This document shows positions 32,601-38,628 of a DNA stretch of 64,000 nt, piece by piece; the stretch's first letter is position 1; the number at the start of each line of letters is the position of its first letter. Origin of the DNA: JACCTH01 sp050741915 (lineage in GTDB: Bacteria > Actinomycetota > Acidimicrobiia > Spongiisociales > ZC4RG35); contig JBOGEX010000015.1 in NCBI GenBank assembly GCA_050741915.1, positions 28,698 to 92,697 of the forward strand, given 5' to 3'. The notes below the pieces were generated by a model. It ran no database searches. It had not been told where the DNA came from and saw only the letters and a program-made list of their open reading frames with translations. Position numbers and translations under genes: made by a program.

Positions 32601-34557
32601 GGAAGGTACCCCCGTCAGTCACGATGTCGGTGTCGGCATGAAGGCACTTAATCGCGCCGGCGGCGCGGTCGCCTATGCGGAGGAAACCCATCACCCCCGA
32701 CGACTTGCCGCCACCCGAGAGCATCTCGCTCTCGGCTCGGATGTTCGAGAAATTCGTCCCGGTACCCGAGCCAACTTTAAACAGCCGGGCCTCGCGCACC
32801 CAGAGATCCATGATTCCACCGGGGTTGACGAGGTCGTCTGAGACCGAGTTGATGAAGCAGTTGTGGACTACAACTCCGTCAGCAACATAAGACTCATCTT
32901 CTTGAACTTGAAAGTTGTAAACCGTACCGAAGAACGGAACAACTGCCGTTGACTGAATCCGGTATGCCCGATCCTCTCCGATGCGAAGGAATCGGCTCTG
33001 GACTGATGACAGAGGGATATCAACATCGCATTTTTCAGCGAGTTCACTCGCATCCTTAACCGAGACAGTGACGCGAAAGTGAGGGGCAGTGCCACCGGGC
33101 CGCACCCGGCCGCCCATGATCGCAGGCGAGTACCCAAGAGAGCGCAGAAGGCGCCAAATGCCTTCTGCAAGCTCCTGATTCGATTGGTCGAAGCACATAA
33201 GTGTCGCATTGCCAGCCTTAAGGGTGCATCCATCCGACTTGAAAAGGCCCACCAGGAGCTCCAGACGATGCTCGCTAGGTAGTTCGTACACGAAACCCGG
33301 AAGGGACTTGCCAGCGAAACCGAACCCAAAGTGCTTGACAAAGAACCGCGCCAGCGGGCGTCGCACGAATCGAAGGTGGGCGGTGTTTTGTCCAACTGCT
33401 CGCTCGACCGGTGCCGTAACTCCGAAATGGTGTTCCATCAGGTCGAGAACGTCGGTCTGGGCGGCGGTGTCATTCCCACGAAATACGAAGTTCACGCTGG
33501 ACAGTTGCCCGTCTCTCGTTTCGTGCCCGATGCTCCCGTCGCCGAGCCACCTGCCGAAGAGACGGAAAAGGCTCGGCTCGTCAAAAGCGACCATCCTCTT
33601 CATCTGAGGGCGGTGGCGCGCGTTGCGCGTTATCAAATGAGTTTCAGAAACCTCGAAATTGGGGCCTACGAATGCTCCGAGATCGACTGGTGCGGGTATG
33701 ACATGAGAATCCGTCGGCCTAGCACTAATGACATAGTCGCCCGCCTGGAGGTCGCCTGCGGGCAACCATTGAGGATTGAGCTGGCCCCTTTTGACTTCTG
33801 ATCGTCGAAGCGCGAGCACCGGATGATTGGCGGTCGAAACAAACGGTGATGCGGTCAGCCTGGAGATCCTCAGACTGACTAACTCCTCCTCTACCTGTCG
33901 CTGCGTCACCTCCAACACTCTCTGATATCGACCTCGGTGCGTCAGGACCCTGTCGCCCGGTTCGATCTTTTCGATTGGCTTGAATCCATCAGATGTGGTG
34001 ATCCGCGCCGAAGCGGGGAAACAGGCGTGAGGGGCGGGATGCGTATAAGCATCCGGTGAGGAAGTCATCTCCCCCGTCGCGGGATCTACGTACCAAAAGC
34101 CCTGGGGAGTGCCGGTGATGCCGTAGGCATGGGCGAGCCCGGTATTGAACCACTGTGGTGAGTTGGGAGAGGCGATCTGGTTGGCGAGCATGTACTTCAT
34201 CTCGTCTTCAAACGCTTGCGCGTCCTCCGCCGACGCGAAGTAGCCGTACTTCTCACCCCACCATCGCCAGGTCCCCGCCAGACGATCAAAGACCTGGCGG
34301 GCTGAGGTCTCCGAGCCGAGGAAGGTGTGGCCGTTGCCGTCCGTCTGCGGCACTCCGGCTTTGCGGAAGTACTTGGACACGATGATGTCGGTGGCGACCT
34401 GCGACCAGGCGGCGGGCACCTCGGCGTCCTTCACTTCGAAGACCACCGAGCCGTCGGGGTTGGTGATTCGAGAGTCTCTCCTCGCCCATTGGATAGCGGC
34501 GTATGGGTCTCGACCCTCGGCGGTGAAGCGGCGGGGGACACGAAGTCCTTTGCTCAT
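26668..34557 (-). CDS. nrdJ: B12-dependent (class II) ribonucleotide reductase with four inteins
   Basis: 2629 codons read without a break; removing four inteins leaves 1115 residues of NrdJ. It reduces ribonucleotides to deoxyribonucleotides in the cytosol using adenosylcobalamin. Extein blocks: CFINSVSDDLVN, GSGTGTNFSN, SGGTTRRAAKMV, NPCSEYVF with DDTACNLAS, then TIGLQMDCDTTG and KKLAGGGYFK. By family alignment (Thermotoga maritima NrdJ) the Cys of CFIN, the Cys of NPCSE (thiyl radical) and the Cys of TACNL are the active-site cysteines. The C-terminal tail has CDVCGH...CYKCLNCG, a zinc/redox tail. The start at 34557 follows GGAGGGAG; the open frame runs 25 codons further upstream over the regulatory boxes. 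Regulation is probably by NrdR. Confidence 0.96.
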   Translation of the reverse strand: MSKGLRVPRRFTAEGRDPYAAIQWARRDSRITNPDGSVVFEVKDAEVPAAWSQVATDIIVSKYFRKAGVPQTDGNGHTFLGSETSARQVFDRLAGTWRWWGEKYGYFASAEDAQAFEDEMKYMLANQIASPNSPQWFNTGLAHAYGITGTPQGFWYVDPATGEMTSSPDAYTHPAPHACFPASARITTSDGFKPIEKIEPGDRVLTHRGRYQRVLEVTQRQVEEELVSLRISRLTASPFVSTANHPVLALRRSEVKRGQLNPQWLPAGDLQAGDYVISARPTDSHVIPAPVDLGAFVGPNFEVSETHLITRNARHRPQMKRMVAFDEPSLFRLFGRWLGDGSIGHETRDGQLSSVNFVFRGNDTAAQTDVLDLMEHHFGVTAPVERAVGQNTAHLRFVRRPLARFFVKHFGFGFAGKSLPGFVYELPSEHRLELLVGLFKSDGCTLKAGNATLMCFDQSNQELAEGIWRLLRSLGYSPAIMGGRVRPGGTAPHFRVTVSVKDASELAEKCDVDIPLSSVQSRFLRIGEDRAYRIQSTAVVPFFGTVYNFQVQEDESYVADGVVVHNCFINSVSDDLVNPGGIMDLWVREARLFKVGSGTGTNFSNIRAESEMLSGGGKSSGVMGFLRIGDRAAGAIKCLHADTDIVTDGGTFRIKDLAPGQRVMTRFGPRKIDAVHDNGVQPLVRITTALGDEMLCTPEHRFWVRNAAGEGWKEAKDLTDEDYALVDLSGLGLGTAQALKPIALGHHNEIEHELPTVLDEGFALWLGWMSGDGSITSIPSAKFLAIQIGDEDPELLDRYVTISKGVFGSKIHIFINRRADGRSDASASVRFSSSQVIRFLDANGLRKGRATETSIPDLVKSSPAAVRAAFLSGLFEADGHIDNGYPVLSTVSRQMARDVHRLLLGIGIPSTVKRQDIRTSAKGILPIHLVRVVGGEGVRRFAKLVGFISERKSAKLDAAVIRKTDSPYETQWILPHIAGEMNQLWQKASPSLRRALAPYCRYARPRSLSLLRASALMARFPEELAGSVVDRFALGNVAYQQLSVAPAGEGPVFDLTIQGVHEYSVHGLVTHNSGGTTRRAAKMVILDLDHPDVEEFIDWKKHEEGKARVLIQHGGYPADFNGEAYATVSGQNSNNSVRVPNEFIEAVRSDGDWELRERTSGKVRKTLKARDLWRKVAEAAWACADPGVQFDTIINEWHTSPAGGKIRATNPCFPGDTRIATDKGLIQFRDLVSRVTEGESFQVYTHDATGGTPAETVSLTTPTQFMITGKNQILRLEFSDGRVLRLTPNHRLWTANRGWVRADELSDTDQVRLLDHDIDFGMASWTIPIPSDPRAFQSWSSRKNAVVLPEKWTEEFAHYLGWLIGDGSLTDDTAVTVYGTEAEQTSVMPQHLRLLTEINGGVAPKPTKMGNGTYQLRLGRHAFMNYLEALGVGRGRAGTKKVPWAIFEAPKAIVASFLRGLYDADGCVRNGSTTRYVGLGSISLGLLRGVQQLLDSFGVHGSIYVYRESQPGAFVYVTKSGEERSYSGQRAHDLRVMGTDLEKFALSIGFLSHKGDLLSRMLAESIRYSTRHWVKLRSRSEDGWETTFNLTEPRNHSYLAESVIVSNCSEYVFIDDTACNLASINLIKFYDDKTGVFDTEAYEHAIRIWTIALEISVTMAHFPSREIAQGSYDYRTLGLGYANLGTLLMRMGLPYDSDAGRAVSAAITAVLTGYAYATSAELAASVGAFPRFAENREAMLRVIRNHRRATYDSAQQEYEGLSHYVMGINPDLSPGNLLTAARQSWDLALDMGERHGFRNAQVSVIAPTGCLVGDSLVPTELGLTRLSSLGDAQGKQWQDLGVKVGTDQGPQNASHFYINGVEPVVTVTTRRGYRVHGTPTHRIKVVGSDGSWVWKRFGEIQKADLVPLQLGQLVGDERVVRLSDIGEVTADVAELIGIVVGFGTVEKETLRIGGSNPTEVALLLKRVFGEEVPTTGEVGVTLNLLAKPRLRALAAFAGEGSVPDEILASNNPEIYKAFASHLIGVSIAERLARDLQNVELAIGRPSHLRDSSAGWIVSVDASHTQADFIFDEVVNAALGEEQPTFDLSVPANVTYVANGFVSHNTIGLQMDCDTTGVEPDFALVKFKKLAGGGYFKIVNQSVAPALRNLLYGEDQIEEIVRFIVGASSLQGAPHINRESLMAKGFNEEDLAKIEKALPAVFELKHAFNPFVLGEEAMLRLGFELHEYATFEFDLLRSLGFSNREVREATEWVCGQQTIEGAPQLRDEHLAVFDTANRNGRNGSRLIHHTGHIRMLAATQPFLSGAASKTINMPNEATIEDIEESYLLSYELGVKCMALYRDGSKASQPLSAGSDDAQPEDEPEEVTRAHEIDKQILWGKIPMGMSPTQAYSQGMHPPRFVLPGRRGGYTQEARIGGHKVYLRTGEYDDGTLGEVFIDLAKEGATLRGILSCFAIAVSKGLQFGVPLEEFVDTFTFQTFEPRGLVEGHPNIKMANSIVDYVFRALAVEYLQRDELAQVPPNRDGDLPEPKKGLALDAGVQLDLTDAVADQDVTAVASAVTFLDQGPVATKAEAVARVAAASAPDAGTRAMQTALSDMMGDAPLCDVCGHITIRNGSCYKCLNCGNSLGCS
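28246..29130 (-). mobile_element. Intein 4 of nrdJ, 295 aa, degenerate endonuclease
   Basis: Host residues 1810-2104 (counted from the 34557 start). It begins CLVGDSLVPTELG after ..IAPTG and ends GFVSHN before TIGLQMD, so the extein nucleophile is Thr. Splicing blocks are present: first Cys, GTPTHRIKV (TxxH), and a C-terminal HN. The homing-endonuclease dodecapeptide reads GIVVGFGTV without the catalytic Asp, and the second is blurred (AFASHLIGVS after PDEILAS). It should splice but not cut DNA. Confidence 0.92.
29737..30924 (-). mobile_element. Intein 3 of nrdJ, 396 aa, LAGLIDADG type
   Basis: Host residues 1212-1607. It starts CFPGDTRIATDKG after ..RATNP and ends SVIVSN before CSEYVF, inserted exactly ahead of the NPCSE cysteine. 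LTPNHRLW supplies the TxNH block. Two endonuclease motifs, YLGWLIGDGSL and FLRGLYDADGC, retain their acidic residues. The penultimate residue is Ser in place of the usual His, so final Asn cyclisation may use another residue. Confidence 0.94.
31342..32646 (-). mobile_element. Intein 2 of nrdJ, 435 aa, LAGLIDADG type
   Basis: Host residues 638-1072. It begins CLHADTDIVTDGG after ..AGAIK and ends GLVTHN before SGGTTRR; Ser is the extein nucleophile. CTPEHRFWV is the TxxH block. Endonuclease motifs LWLGWMSGDGSI and FLSGLFEADGHI keep their acidic residues, so it may still be a mobile homing intein. It is the longest of the four. Confidence 0.94.
32860..34023 (-). mobile_element. Intein 1 of nrdJ, 388 aa, LAGLIDADG type
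   Basis: Host residues 179-566. It begins CFPASARITTSDG after ..PAPHA and ends GVVVHN before CFINSV, so the extein nucleophile is the cysteine that aligns with the first redox cysteine of NrdJ. STANHPVLA is the TxNH block. Endonuclease motifs FGRWLGDGSIG and LVGLFKSDGC keep their acidic residues. Parts of the reading frame look less GC-rich than the exteins. Confidence 0.94.
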
Positions 34558-34595
34558 TTTGCGAACTCCCTCCAAGACAGGCAACGTCCCTTTGA

Positions 34596-34611
34596 CCACA
34601 ATATGTTGTGG
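34596..34611. promoter_or_regulatory. NrdR box, proximal
   Basis: CCACAATATGTTGTGG, a near-perfect palindrome matching the NrdR box form ACA-AT-A-TTGTG seen upstream of RNR genes. It lies 39 bp before the nrdJ ATG and 31 bp from a second box. Confidence 0.8.
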
Positions 34612-34626
34612 TGTCCTCTCCCCTGA

Positions 34627-34642
34627 CCACAACCTATTGGGG
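34627..34642. promoter_or_regulatory. NrdR box, distal
   Basis: CCACAACCTATTGGGG, a weaker copy of the box at 34596. The 31-bp spacing (about three helical turns) is the usual arrangement for cooperative NrdR binding. It lies just downstream of the candidate -10 element, placed to block transcription. Confidence 0.72.
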
Positions 34643-34652
34643 CGAATACATC

Positions 34653-34681
34653 ACTGTAATTACACGGCTGTCATTGGTCAA
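34653..34681 (-). promoter_or_regulatory. Candidate nrdJ promoter
   Basis: On the minus strand TTGACC (34681-34676) and TACAGT (34658-34653) are separated by 17 bp, upstream of both NrdR boxes. The predicted start near 34646 gives a leader of about 90 nt before the ATG. I saw no B12-riboswitch features in that leader. Confidence 0.5.
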
Positions 34682-34793
34682 GCACCCCTTTGGCCTGAAT
34701 TTCGCGACCTGCGACGAGCACGCGCTCAACTCAACCAAACGGGGAAGTCGGTAGCCCGGGCCGAGCTGGAGGGGAAGCTACAGCCCGCTCCCC

Positions 34794-34831
34794 CAGCGCG
34801 AAAATCGACCAGCAAAGAAGTTTTCGCGCTG
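34794..34831. other. Hairpin in the gene-free stretch upstream of nrdJ
   Basis: CAGCGCGAAAA (34794-34804) pairs perfectly with TTTTCGCGCTG (34821-34831), an 11-bp stem with a 16-nt loop. A second, smaller hairpin follows at 34852-34868. The stretch 34683-35036 has no gene I can support; these structures could be terminators, or part of a small RNA or leader of the 35037 gene. Confidence 0.45.
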
Positions 34832-35036
34832 CCCCTTTCTGTGTCGATCTACCGGGCCCAGAGCCCGGCTTGCTCACGGGGCACCTCGAGCGGACCGCGA
34901 CCAGGGGCTGATCAGCCTCCGTGAGCTCGGGCCAGCCGTCTCAGACCCGTTCAGGATGAGTTCAGGTCACTCTCGTAGGTTTCCTTGCGACCGGCCAGTC
35001 CTCGTTGGAAGGACCGAACCAAAAGGAGCGACACAA

Positions 35037-35753
35037 ATGAAACGCACAACAAGTATGCGAATTGTGATTGCCCTGGCACTGGCAGTTGCTGCCTCGGCCT
35101 CGATCGCCCTTGGCTCCGCCACGAAGCCGGTCGAGTTCAAACGAGCCGAGCTTCGGGTCGAGATCAACGCCACCGACGGAGACGCCGGCCTCCAGATCGA
35201 CCTCGATCACGAGCCCTGGAGATCGATCTCGATCAAGCGCCCCGACGGGCAGAAGATCCTCGACGTTATGAATCGAGGGGTGCTTCGTGACTACGGGCTC
35301 ACGGAACTCTTCTCGGAATCGAGCGAGCCCTCGTTTGAAGAGTTCCCCCTGGAGGATTTCCAAAGACTCTTCCCACCCGGGCAATACCTCTTTGAGGGCG
35401 TCACTGTCGAGGGCCCAAAGATGAAGAGCCTGGTCACCCTCACCCATCGCTTCCCCGCCGGACCGACCATCACCGCACCGGTCGAGGGCGCGACGGTTCC
35501 CTCCCGCGGGCTCGTGGTGAGATGGGAACCTGGGCCCCAACCGGCCGGCATCGAGATCGTCGCCTACCAGGTCCTGGTGATCCCCGACGCCGACCCCAAG
35601 AAGCTCTTTTCGGCCACGGTGCCGGCGAGCGTCTCCCAGATCGAGATCCCGATGGCCTCTCTGATGGTGGCGGGCGACTACAAGGTAGAGGTGTTGGCGA
35701 TCGAGAAAAGCGGCAATCAGACGCTGACCGAGGTGGCTTTTACCATCGGTTAG
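35037..35753 (+). CDS. Secreted protein with fibronectin III-like domain
   Basis: 238 residues from ATG 35037, preceded by AAAAGGAGCG; an upstream in-frame start lacks a ribosome site. A signal peptide (MKRTTSMRIVIALALAVAASASIALG) leads. The C-terminal 100 residues resemble a fibronectin type III or Ig-like fold (GPTITAPVEGATVPSRGLVVRWEP, then YQVLVIPD and GDYKVEVLAIE). The middle, with DHEPWRSISIKRPDG and EFPLEDFQRLFPPGQYLFEG, is unrecognised. It is probably an extracytoplasmic binding or adhesive protein. It stands between two divergent or convergent units and gives no other clue. Confidence 0.78.
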   Translation: MKRTTSMRIVIALALAVAASASIALGSATKPVEFKRAELRVEINATDGDAGLQIDLDHEPWRSISIKRPDGQKILDVMNRGVLRDYGLTELFSESSEPSFEEFPLEDFQRLFPPGQYLFEGVTVEGPKMKSLVTLTHRFPAGPTITAPVEGATVPSRGLVVRWEPGPQPAGIEIVAYQVLVIPDADPKKLFSATVPASVSQIEIPMASLMVAGDYKVEVLAIEKSGNQTLTEVAFTIG

Positions 35754-35778
35754 CTGGGCACCGAAGCACAATCGGAGG

Positions 35779-36159
35779 ATGAGCGATCGGCGTCTTGTCT
35801 CCTCGGGATCCCCATTCGAACCGAGGATTGGCTTCTCCAGAGCGGTGCGGGTCGGAGACCGGGTGTTGGTCTCCGGCACCGCACCGATCTGGTCGGATGG
35901 ATCGGTCGATCCCGACCCCTATCGTCAGGCCCAGCGCTGTCTCGAGATCATCATCGCCGCTCTGGCCGAGGCGGGAGCCGGGCCCGAGCATGTCGTTCGA
36001 ACCCGAACCTATCTCACCGACGCCTCCATCTGGGAGGAGGTGGGTCGAGCGCACGGTGAGATATTTTCCGAGATCCGTCCGGCCTCGACGATGGTGGTGA
36101 TTACGGGAATGCTCGACCCCCGATGGAAGGTCGAGATCGAGGCCGAAGCCGAGACCTGA
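35779..36159 (+). CDS. RidA-family protein
   Basis: 126 residues, the standard length. It contains SSGSPFEPRIGFSRAVRVGDRVLVSGT, QAQRCLEIIIAALAEAGAG and the C-terminal YxxDP-like AHGEIFSEIRPASTMV. RidA proteins deaminate reactive enamine/imine intermediates or serve as chorismatase-like enzymes; the conserved arginine in the IRPASTMV block is present. It is monocistronic, or co-transcribed with the secreted gene 25 bp upstream; its stop touches the end of the convergent membrane gene. Confidence 0.88.
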   Translation: MSDRRLVSSGSPFEPRIGFSRAVRVGDRVLVSGTAPIWSDGSVDPDPYRQAQRCLEIIIAALAEAGAGPEHVVRTRTYLTDASIWEEVGRAHGEIFSEIRPASTMVVITGMLDPRWKVEIEAEAET

Positions 36160-36654
36160 TCAACCCGTCCGGGGGACGAAGTTCTCCAGGAAGGCGTAAC
36201 CGAGAAAGGCGCCGGCAACCGCCGCCGCGGCAACCACCAGCAAGATCTGTGGTCGCGTGAGCGACAGCGTGAGCAGGATCCCCGATTCGCTCGCCTCGAA
36301 CCGAATGGTCGTGCCCGCGATGACAAGCAGTGCCAGCAAGGGACCGAGGACTACGACGGCCTCTCCGATCGGTGACTGGAAGAGACCGGGCAGAAACTCG
36401 CTTCCCTCCTGACCTCGCAGCTCGCCGACGAGGTTGGCGGTGAGAAAGATCGAGGGCAGCACCATCAGGGCAGCCGCGATCGCGTTCACTGACCGTTTCA
36501 TTTCTCCTCCTCCAAAGATGATCCAGGCGTCGATGGCGCCAAGAAGTAGATCGACTTGAGTCCGCCAGCCCGGTGAGAGCTCCGCCAGCTCGGCCACTTC
36601 TCGCCCGTAACGCCGGCGCCAGCTTTGCGGATACAAACGCAGCAGGCCTTTCAT
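36160..36654 (-). CDS. Membrane protein in PadR operon
   Basis: 164 residues with an amphipathic N-terminus (LLRLYPQSWRRRYGREVAEL, the HAAS-like element common in actinobacterial partners of PadR regulators), then about four transmembrane helices (45-160). Its ATG overlaps the stop of the padR gene (ATGA). PadR-HAAS pairs typically control envelope stress responses or drug efflux, with the HAAS protein sensing at the membrane; I infer the same here. No catalytic motif is seen. Confidence 0.75.
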   Translation of the reverse strand: MKGLLRLYPQSWRRRYGREVAELAELSPGWRTQVDLLLGAIDAWIIFGGGEMKRSVNAIAAALMVLPSIFLTANLVGELRGQEGSEFLPGLFQSPIGEAVVVLGPLLALLVIAGTTIRFEASESGILLTLSLTRPQILLVVAAAAVAGAFLGYAFLENFVPRTG

Positions 36655-36953
36655 CGCTCGGCCAGCCGCGCTCGCCCGGTCCGGACCACCCTGCTGAGGC
36701 TCGTCAACTCGGAAGAGAGGACCTCTCGCCCTGCCTTGGTAAGTCGATACGGGCGTCGCCGATCGGCCTCGGACAAAGCCTCGATAAGTCCTTGCTGCTC
36801 CAATCGGGCGATTGCCCCGTAGAGGGTGCCGGGACCCAGTCGTCGGTCGCGGAGCGACTCCAACTCTTCCATCAAGGCATAACCGTGCTTGGGTCCATCG
36901 GCGAGGCCGACCAGCACGAGCAGCCCGACTTCGGAGAATCGACCGAGATCCAT
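36651..36953 (-). CDS. PadR-family transcriptional regulator
   Basis: 100 residues: a winged HTH with SEVGLLVLVGLADGPKHGYALMEEL and LGPGTLYGAIARLEQQGLIE, the standard PadR DNA-binding blocks. The last helix (RRRPYRLTKAGREVL) completes the wing. It is transcribed with the membrane gene. The transcript seems leaderless: TAATAT ends 7 nt before the ATG. A perfect palindrome overlaps the promoter, consistent with autorepression. Confidence 0.9.
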   Translation of the reverse strand: MDLGRFSEVGLLVLVGLADGPKHGYALMEELESLRDRRLGPGTLYGAIARLEQQGLIEALSEADRRRPYRLTKAGREVLSSELTSLSRVVRTGRARLAER

Positions 36954-36960
36954 CAGCTCG

Positions 36961-36989
36961 ATATTACGTTCGACGTACTAGTACGTCAA
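36961..36989 (-). promoter_or_regulatory. padR promoter with overlapping perfect palindrome
   Basis: Minus-strand TTGACG (36989-36984), 17-bp spacer, TAATAT (36966-36961), then 7 bp to the padR ATG, so the message is probably leaderless. GACGTACTAGTACGTC (36972-36987) is a perfect 16-bp palindrome spanning the -35 and spacer, a strong candidate operator. Confidence 0.72.
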
Positions 36990-36998
36990 GCGTAAAAA

Positions 36999-37352
36999 TC
37001 AGGTCTGCTTGCGAGCCGCGAAGGCGGCCAGGCCGGCAGGGTGCATCCGACCTTCGGCTTCGAGCTCCGCCACCCGGGCGATGTTGGCTTCCGACCAGTT
37101 ACTCGTCTTGCGACGGGGGGTGAAACGAATAGCGAAGACTTCGTTGTCAATGCGGTAGCTAATGCTGTCGATCCAGCCAAAACACAGCGCCTCGTCGACC
37201 GCCTCCTGGTAGCTCATCGACGTCTTGGGAACGCCCTTCTTGTAGCGACCGATCCAGGTTTCGGACTCGACGTCGTGTTGGGACGCAAGCCAATCGCGAA
37301 AGCCGGCCGCGGTCTCGAAGATCTGGACTTGCTGGCGGCTCGGCCGTTTCAT
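36999..37352 (-). CDS. YdeI/OmpD-associated family protein
   Basis: 117 residues from ATG 37352. The YdeI-like core is clear: WLASQHDVESETWIGRYKKG, SYQEAVDEALCFGWIDS and FTPRRKTSNWSEANIARV with its conserved tryptophan, then an A-rich tail. The family was named from bacteriocin protection in enteric bacteria, but actinobacterial members are of unknown role. Its ATG overlaps the stop of the lipoprotein gene upstream (ATGA), so the two are coupled. It is another of the small domains common in the 19.7-26.6 kb cluster. Confidence 0.85.
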   Translation of the reverse strand: MKRPSRQQVQIFETAAGFRDWLASQHDVESETWIGRYKKGVPKTSMSYQEAVDEALCFGWIDSISYRIDNEVFAIRFTPRRKTSNWSEANIARVAELEAEGRMHPAGLAAFAARKQT

Positions 37353-38107
37353 TCCTCGGTGACGACTACCTTGATGGGCGCGGTCGTATTCTCGACGACG
37401 ATCTCGCCCTCGGGCGGGCGTCGGCGTCGGGAGAGGACGCTCCACGTCACCACCCCGATCACGATCAGGCCGAGCAGCACGCCACCTACGACCGCCCACG
37501 GGAAGGAGCCAACCTTGCGAGCTTCGGCAAAGAGTTCGGCGTCGGCGAGCGCTTCTTCGTCGAGGTCCCAGACCACCGTCCGCTCCTCGAGCACCCCGTT
37601 GTGGTTGATCACCTCGCCGGGAAAGGTGACGGCGATCTGGAAGTCAAAGTCCAAAAACGCGGTCATCTCCTCCATGTCGAGGTCCTCTGCTCCCTCCAGG
37701 CCCGGTGCCGAGAGCATCGCCTCGAAACGGATCGAATTGTCGGTTTCGGTGAAATTCAACTCTTCCCACCCACCGCTCTCGCCGGAAGCGATCGAGCTGG
37801 TGGAAAGGATGTCCTGTAGTTCTTCGATCGAAGAGAAGCCCTGGGTCAGGGTCACCCCTTCGACGTCGCCGTCCGTGAATCGCTCGACTTCCCAACCCTC
37901 GGATGGAGCCGAAGATTCGACTTCGGCCAGTAGGTCACCGCCGCCACCGAACTCCTCCATCGCCTCGCGAAAGTCCTCGTCGAAGCCGACCTGGACAGTG
38001 ATCTCGCCGTTTTGGACGTCGCTGGCGTCGATATTGAGATGAGTCCTTACCTCACAGGCGGTGAGAGCAAGGGCGAGCAAGGCAAAGACGAGGATGCGGC
38101 GGGCCAT
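37349..38107 (-). CDS. LppM-like lipoprotein with C-terminal membrane helix
   Basis: 252 residues. A lipoprotein signal ends LALTAC (cysteine near 18). The extracytoplasmic part starts EVRTHLNIDASDVQNGEITVQVGFD, resembling the LppM/DUF3153 domain of actinobacterial lipoproteins. Near 208-232 a transmembrane helix is followed by a basic stop-transfer (LSRRRRPP) and a short cytoplasmic tail. It is therefore anchored twice. Its 3' end overlaps the YdeI-like gene. In mycobacteria the related LppM influences host interaction; here the role is unknown. Confidence 0.82.
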   Translation of the reverse strand: MARRILVFALLALALTACEVRTHLNIDASDVQNGEITVQVGFDEDFREAMEEFGGGGDLLAEVESSAPSEGWEVERFTDGDVEGVTLTQGFSSIEELQDILSTSSIASGESGGWEELNFTETDNSIRFEAMLSAPGLEGAEDLDMEEMTAFLDFDFQIAVTFPGEVINHNGVLEERTVVWDLDEEALADAELFAEARKVGSFPWAVVGGVLLGLIVIGVVTWSVLSRRRRPPEGEIVVENTTAPIKVVVTEE

Positions 38108-38152
38108 AGGGAAACCCTATCGGGAATCAAGCGATAGAGATTGAACCCAAAC

Positions 38153-38575
38153 TCAGGGTTCGACGGTGATCGTTCCGGTCATGAAGTCGGGATGAAATCG
38201 GCAGAAGTAGTCGTAGGTGCCCGGCTCTTCGAAGGTGAAGGTGAATGGAGCGTCGGCAGTCAGAGCCTGGTTCCAGATGCCATCCGGGTCGGGAACGGTG
38301 CCCGAGGTAGTGGTGTGGGCACCTCCGCCGAGGGTCCAGGTCACCGAATCGCCAACGCTGACCGTCACAGACGCCGGTGAGAAGGAAAAGTCGTTGGCTG
38401 ATACAGAAACGCCCCCTCCATTAGTGGCGCTGTCCGAGGTAGTCGAGGCCGGAGCGCTGGTTTCCGCGACGGACGCAGCGGTGGTCTCGGGGACCCCGGC
38501 CGTGGTGGTGGGGTCGGCGCCAGAGGCGCAGGCAACGACGAGAAATAGGACTATGAGAGAACGGAGGCGTTTCAT
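38153..38575 (-). CDS. Cupredoxin (plastocyanin-like) lipoprotein
   Basis: 140 residues with a lipobox VVAC near 16 and a Thr/Ser/Ala-rich linker to residue 55. The cupredoxin domain shows VSANDFSFSPASVTVSVGDSVTW, then AHTTT (first copper histidine) and YFCRFHPDFMTGTI (Cys, His and Met ligands). It is a complete type I copper site. It is a membrane-tethered electron carrier or copper chaperone. A decayed relative of this type lies at 5151-5345. It precedes the LppM-like gene on the same strand with a 45-bp gap. Confidence 0.9.
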   Translation of the reverse strand: MKRLRSLIVLFLVVACASGADPTTTAGVPETTAASVAETSAPASTTSDSATNGGGVSVSANDFSFSPASVTVSVGDSVTWTLGGGAHTTTSGTVPDPDGIWNQALTADAPFTFTFEEPGTYDYFCRFHPDFMTGTITVEP

Positions 38576-38628
38576 ACTCCGACCTTACGCACGAGACGGC
38601 GGGAGCGGTTCACACCTATCGTGAGGCA

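Noticed and set aside
26668..34557. Interpretation of the RNR region as several separate genes or a misassembled fusion
   Set aside because: Each of the four inserts begins with Cys and ends with Asn, with splice-block motifs, and the extein blocks join exactly at conserved NrdJ positions; a single reading frame spans the gene.
34558..34660. Cobalamin riboswitch upstream of nrdJ
   Set aside because: The leader holds two NrdR-like palindromes but no B12-box-like element or the expected multi-stem length.
34325..34924. A 199-codon open frame on the + strand over the nrdJ 5' end and upstream region
   Set aside because: Antisense to the well-supported nrdJ start and promoter; no family motifs and a codon pattern of a shadow frame.
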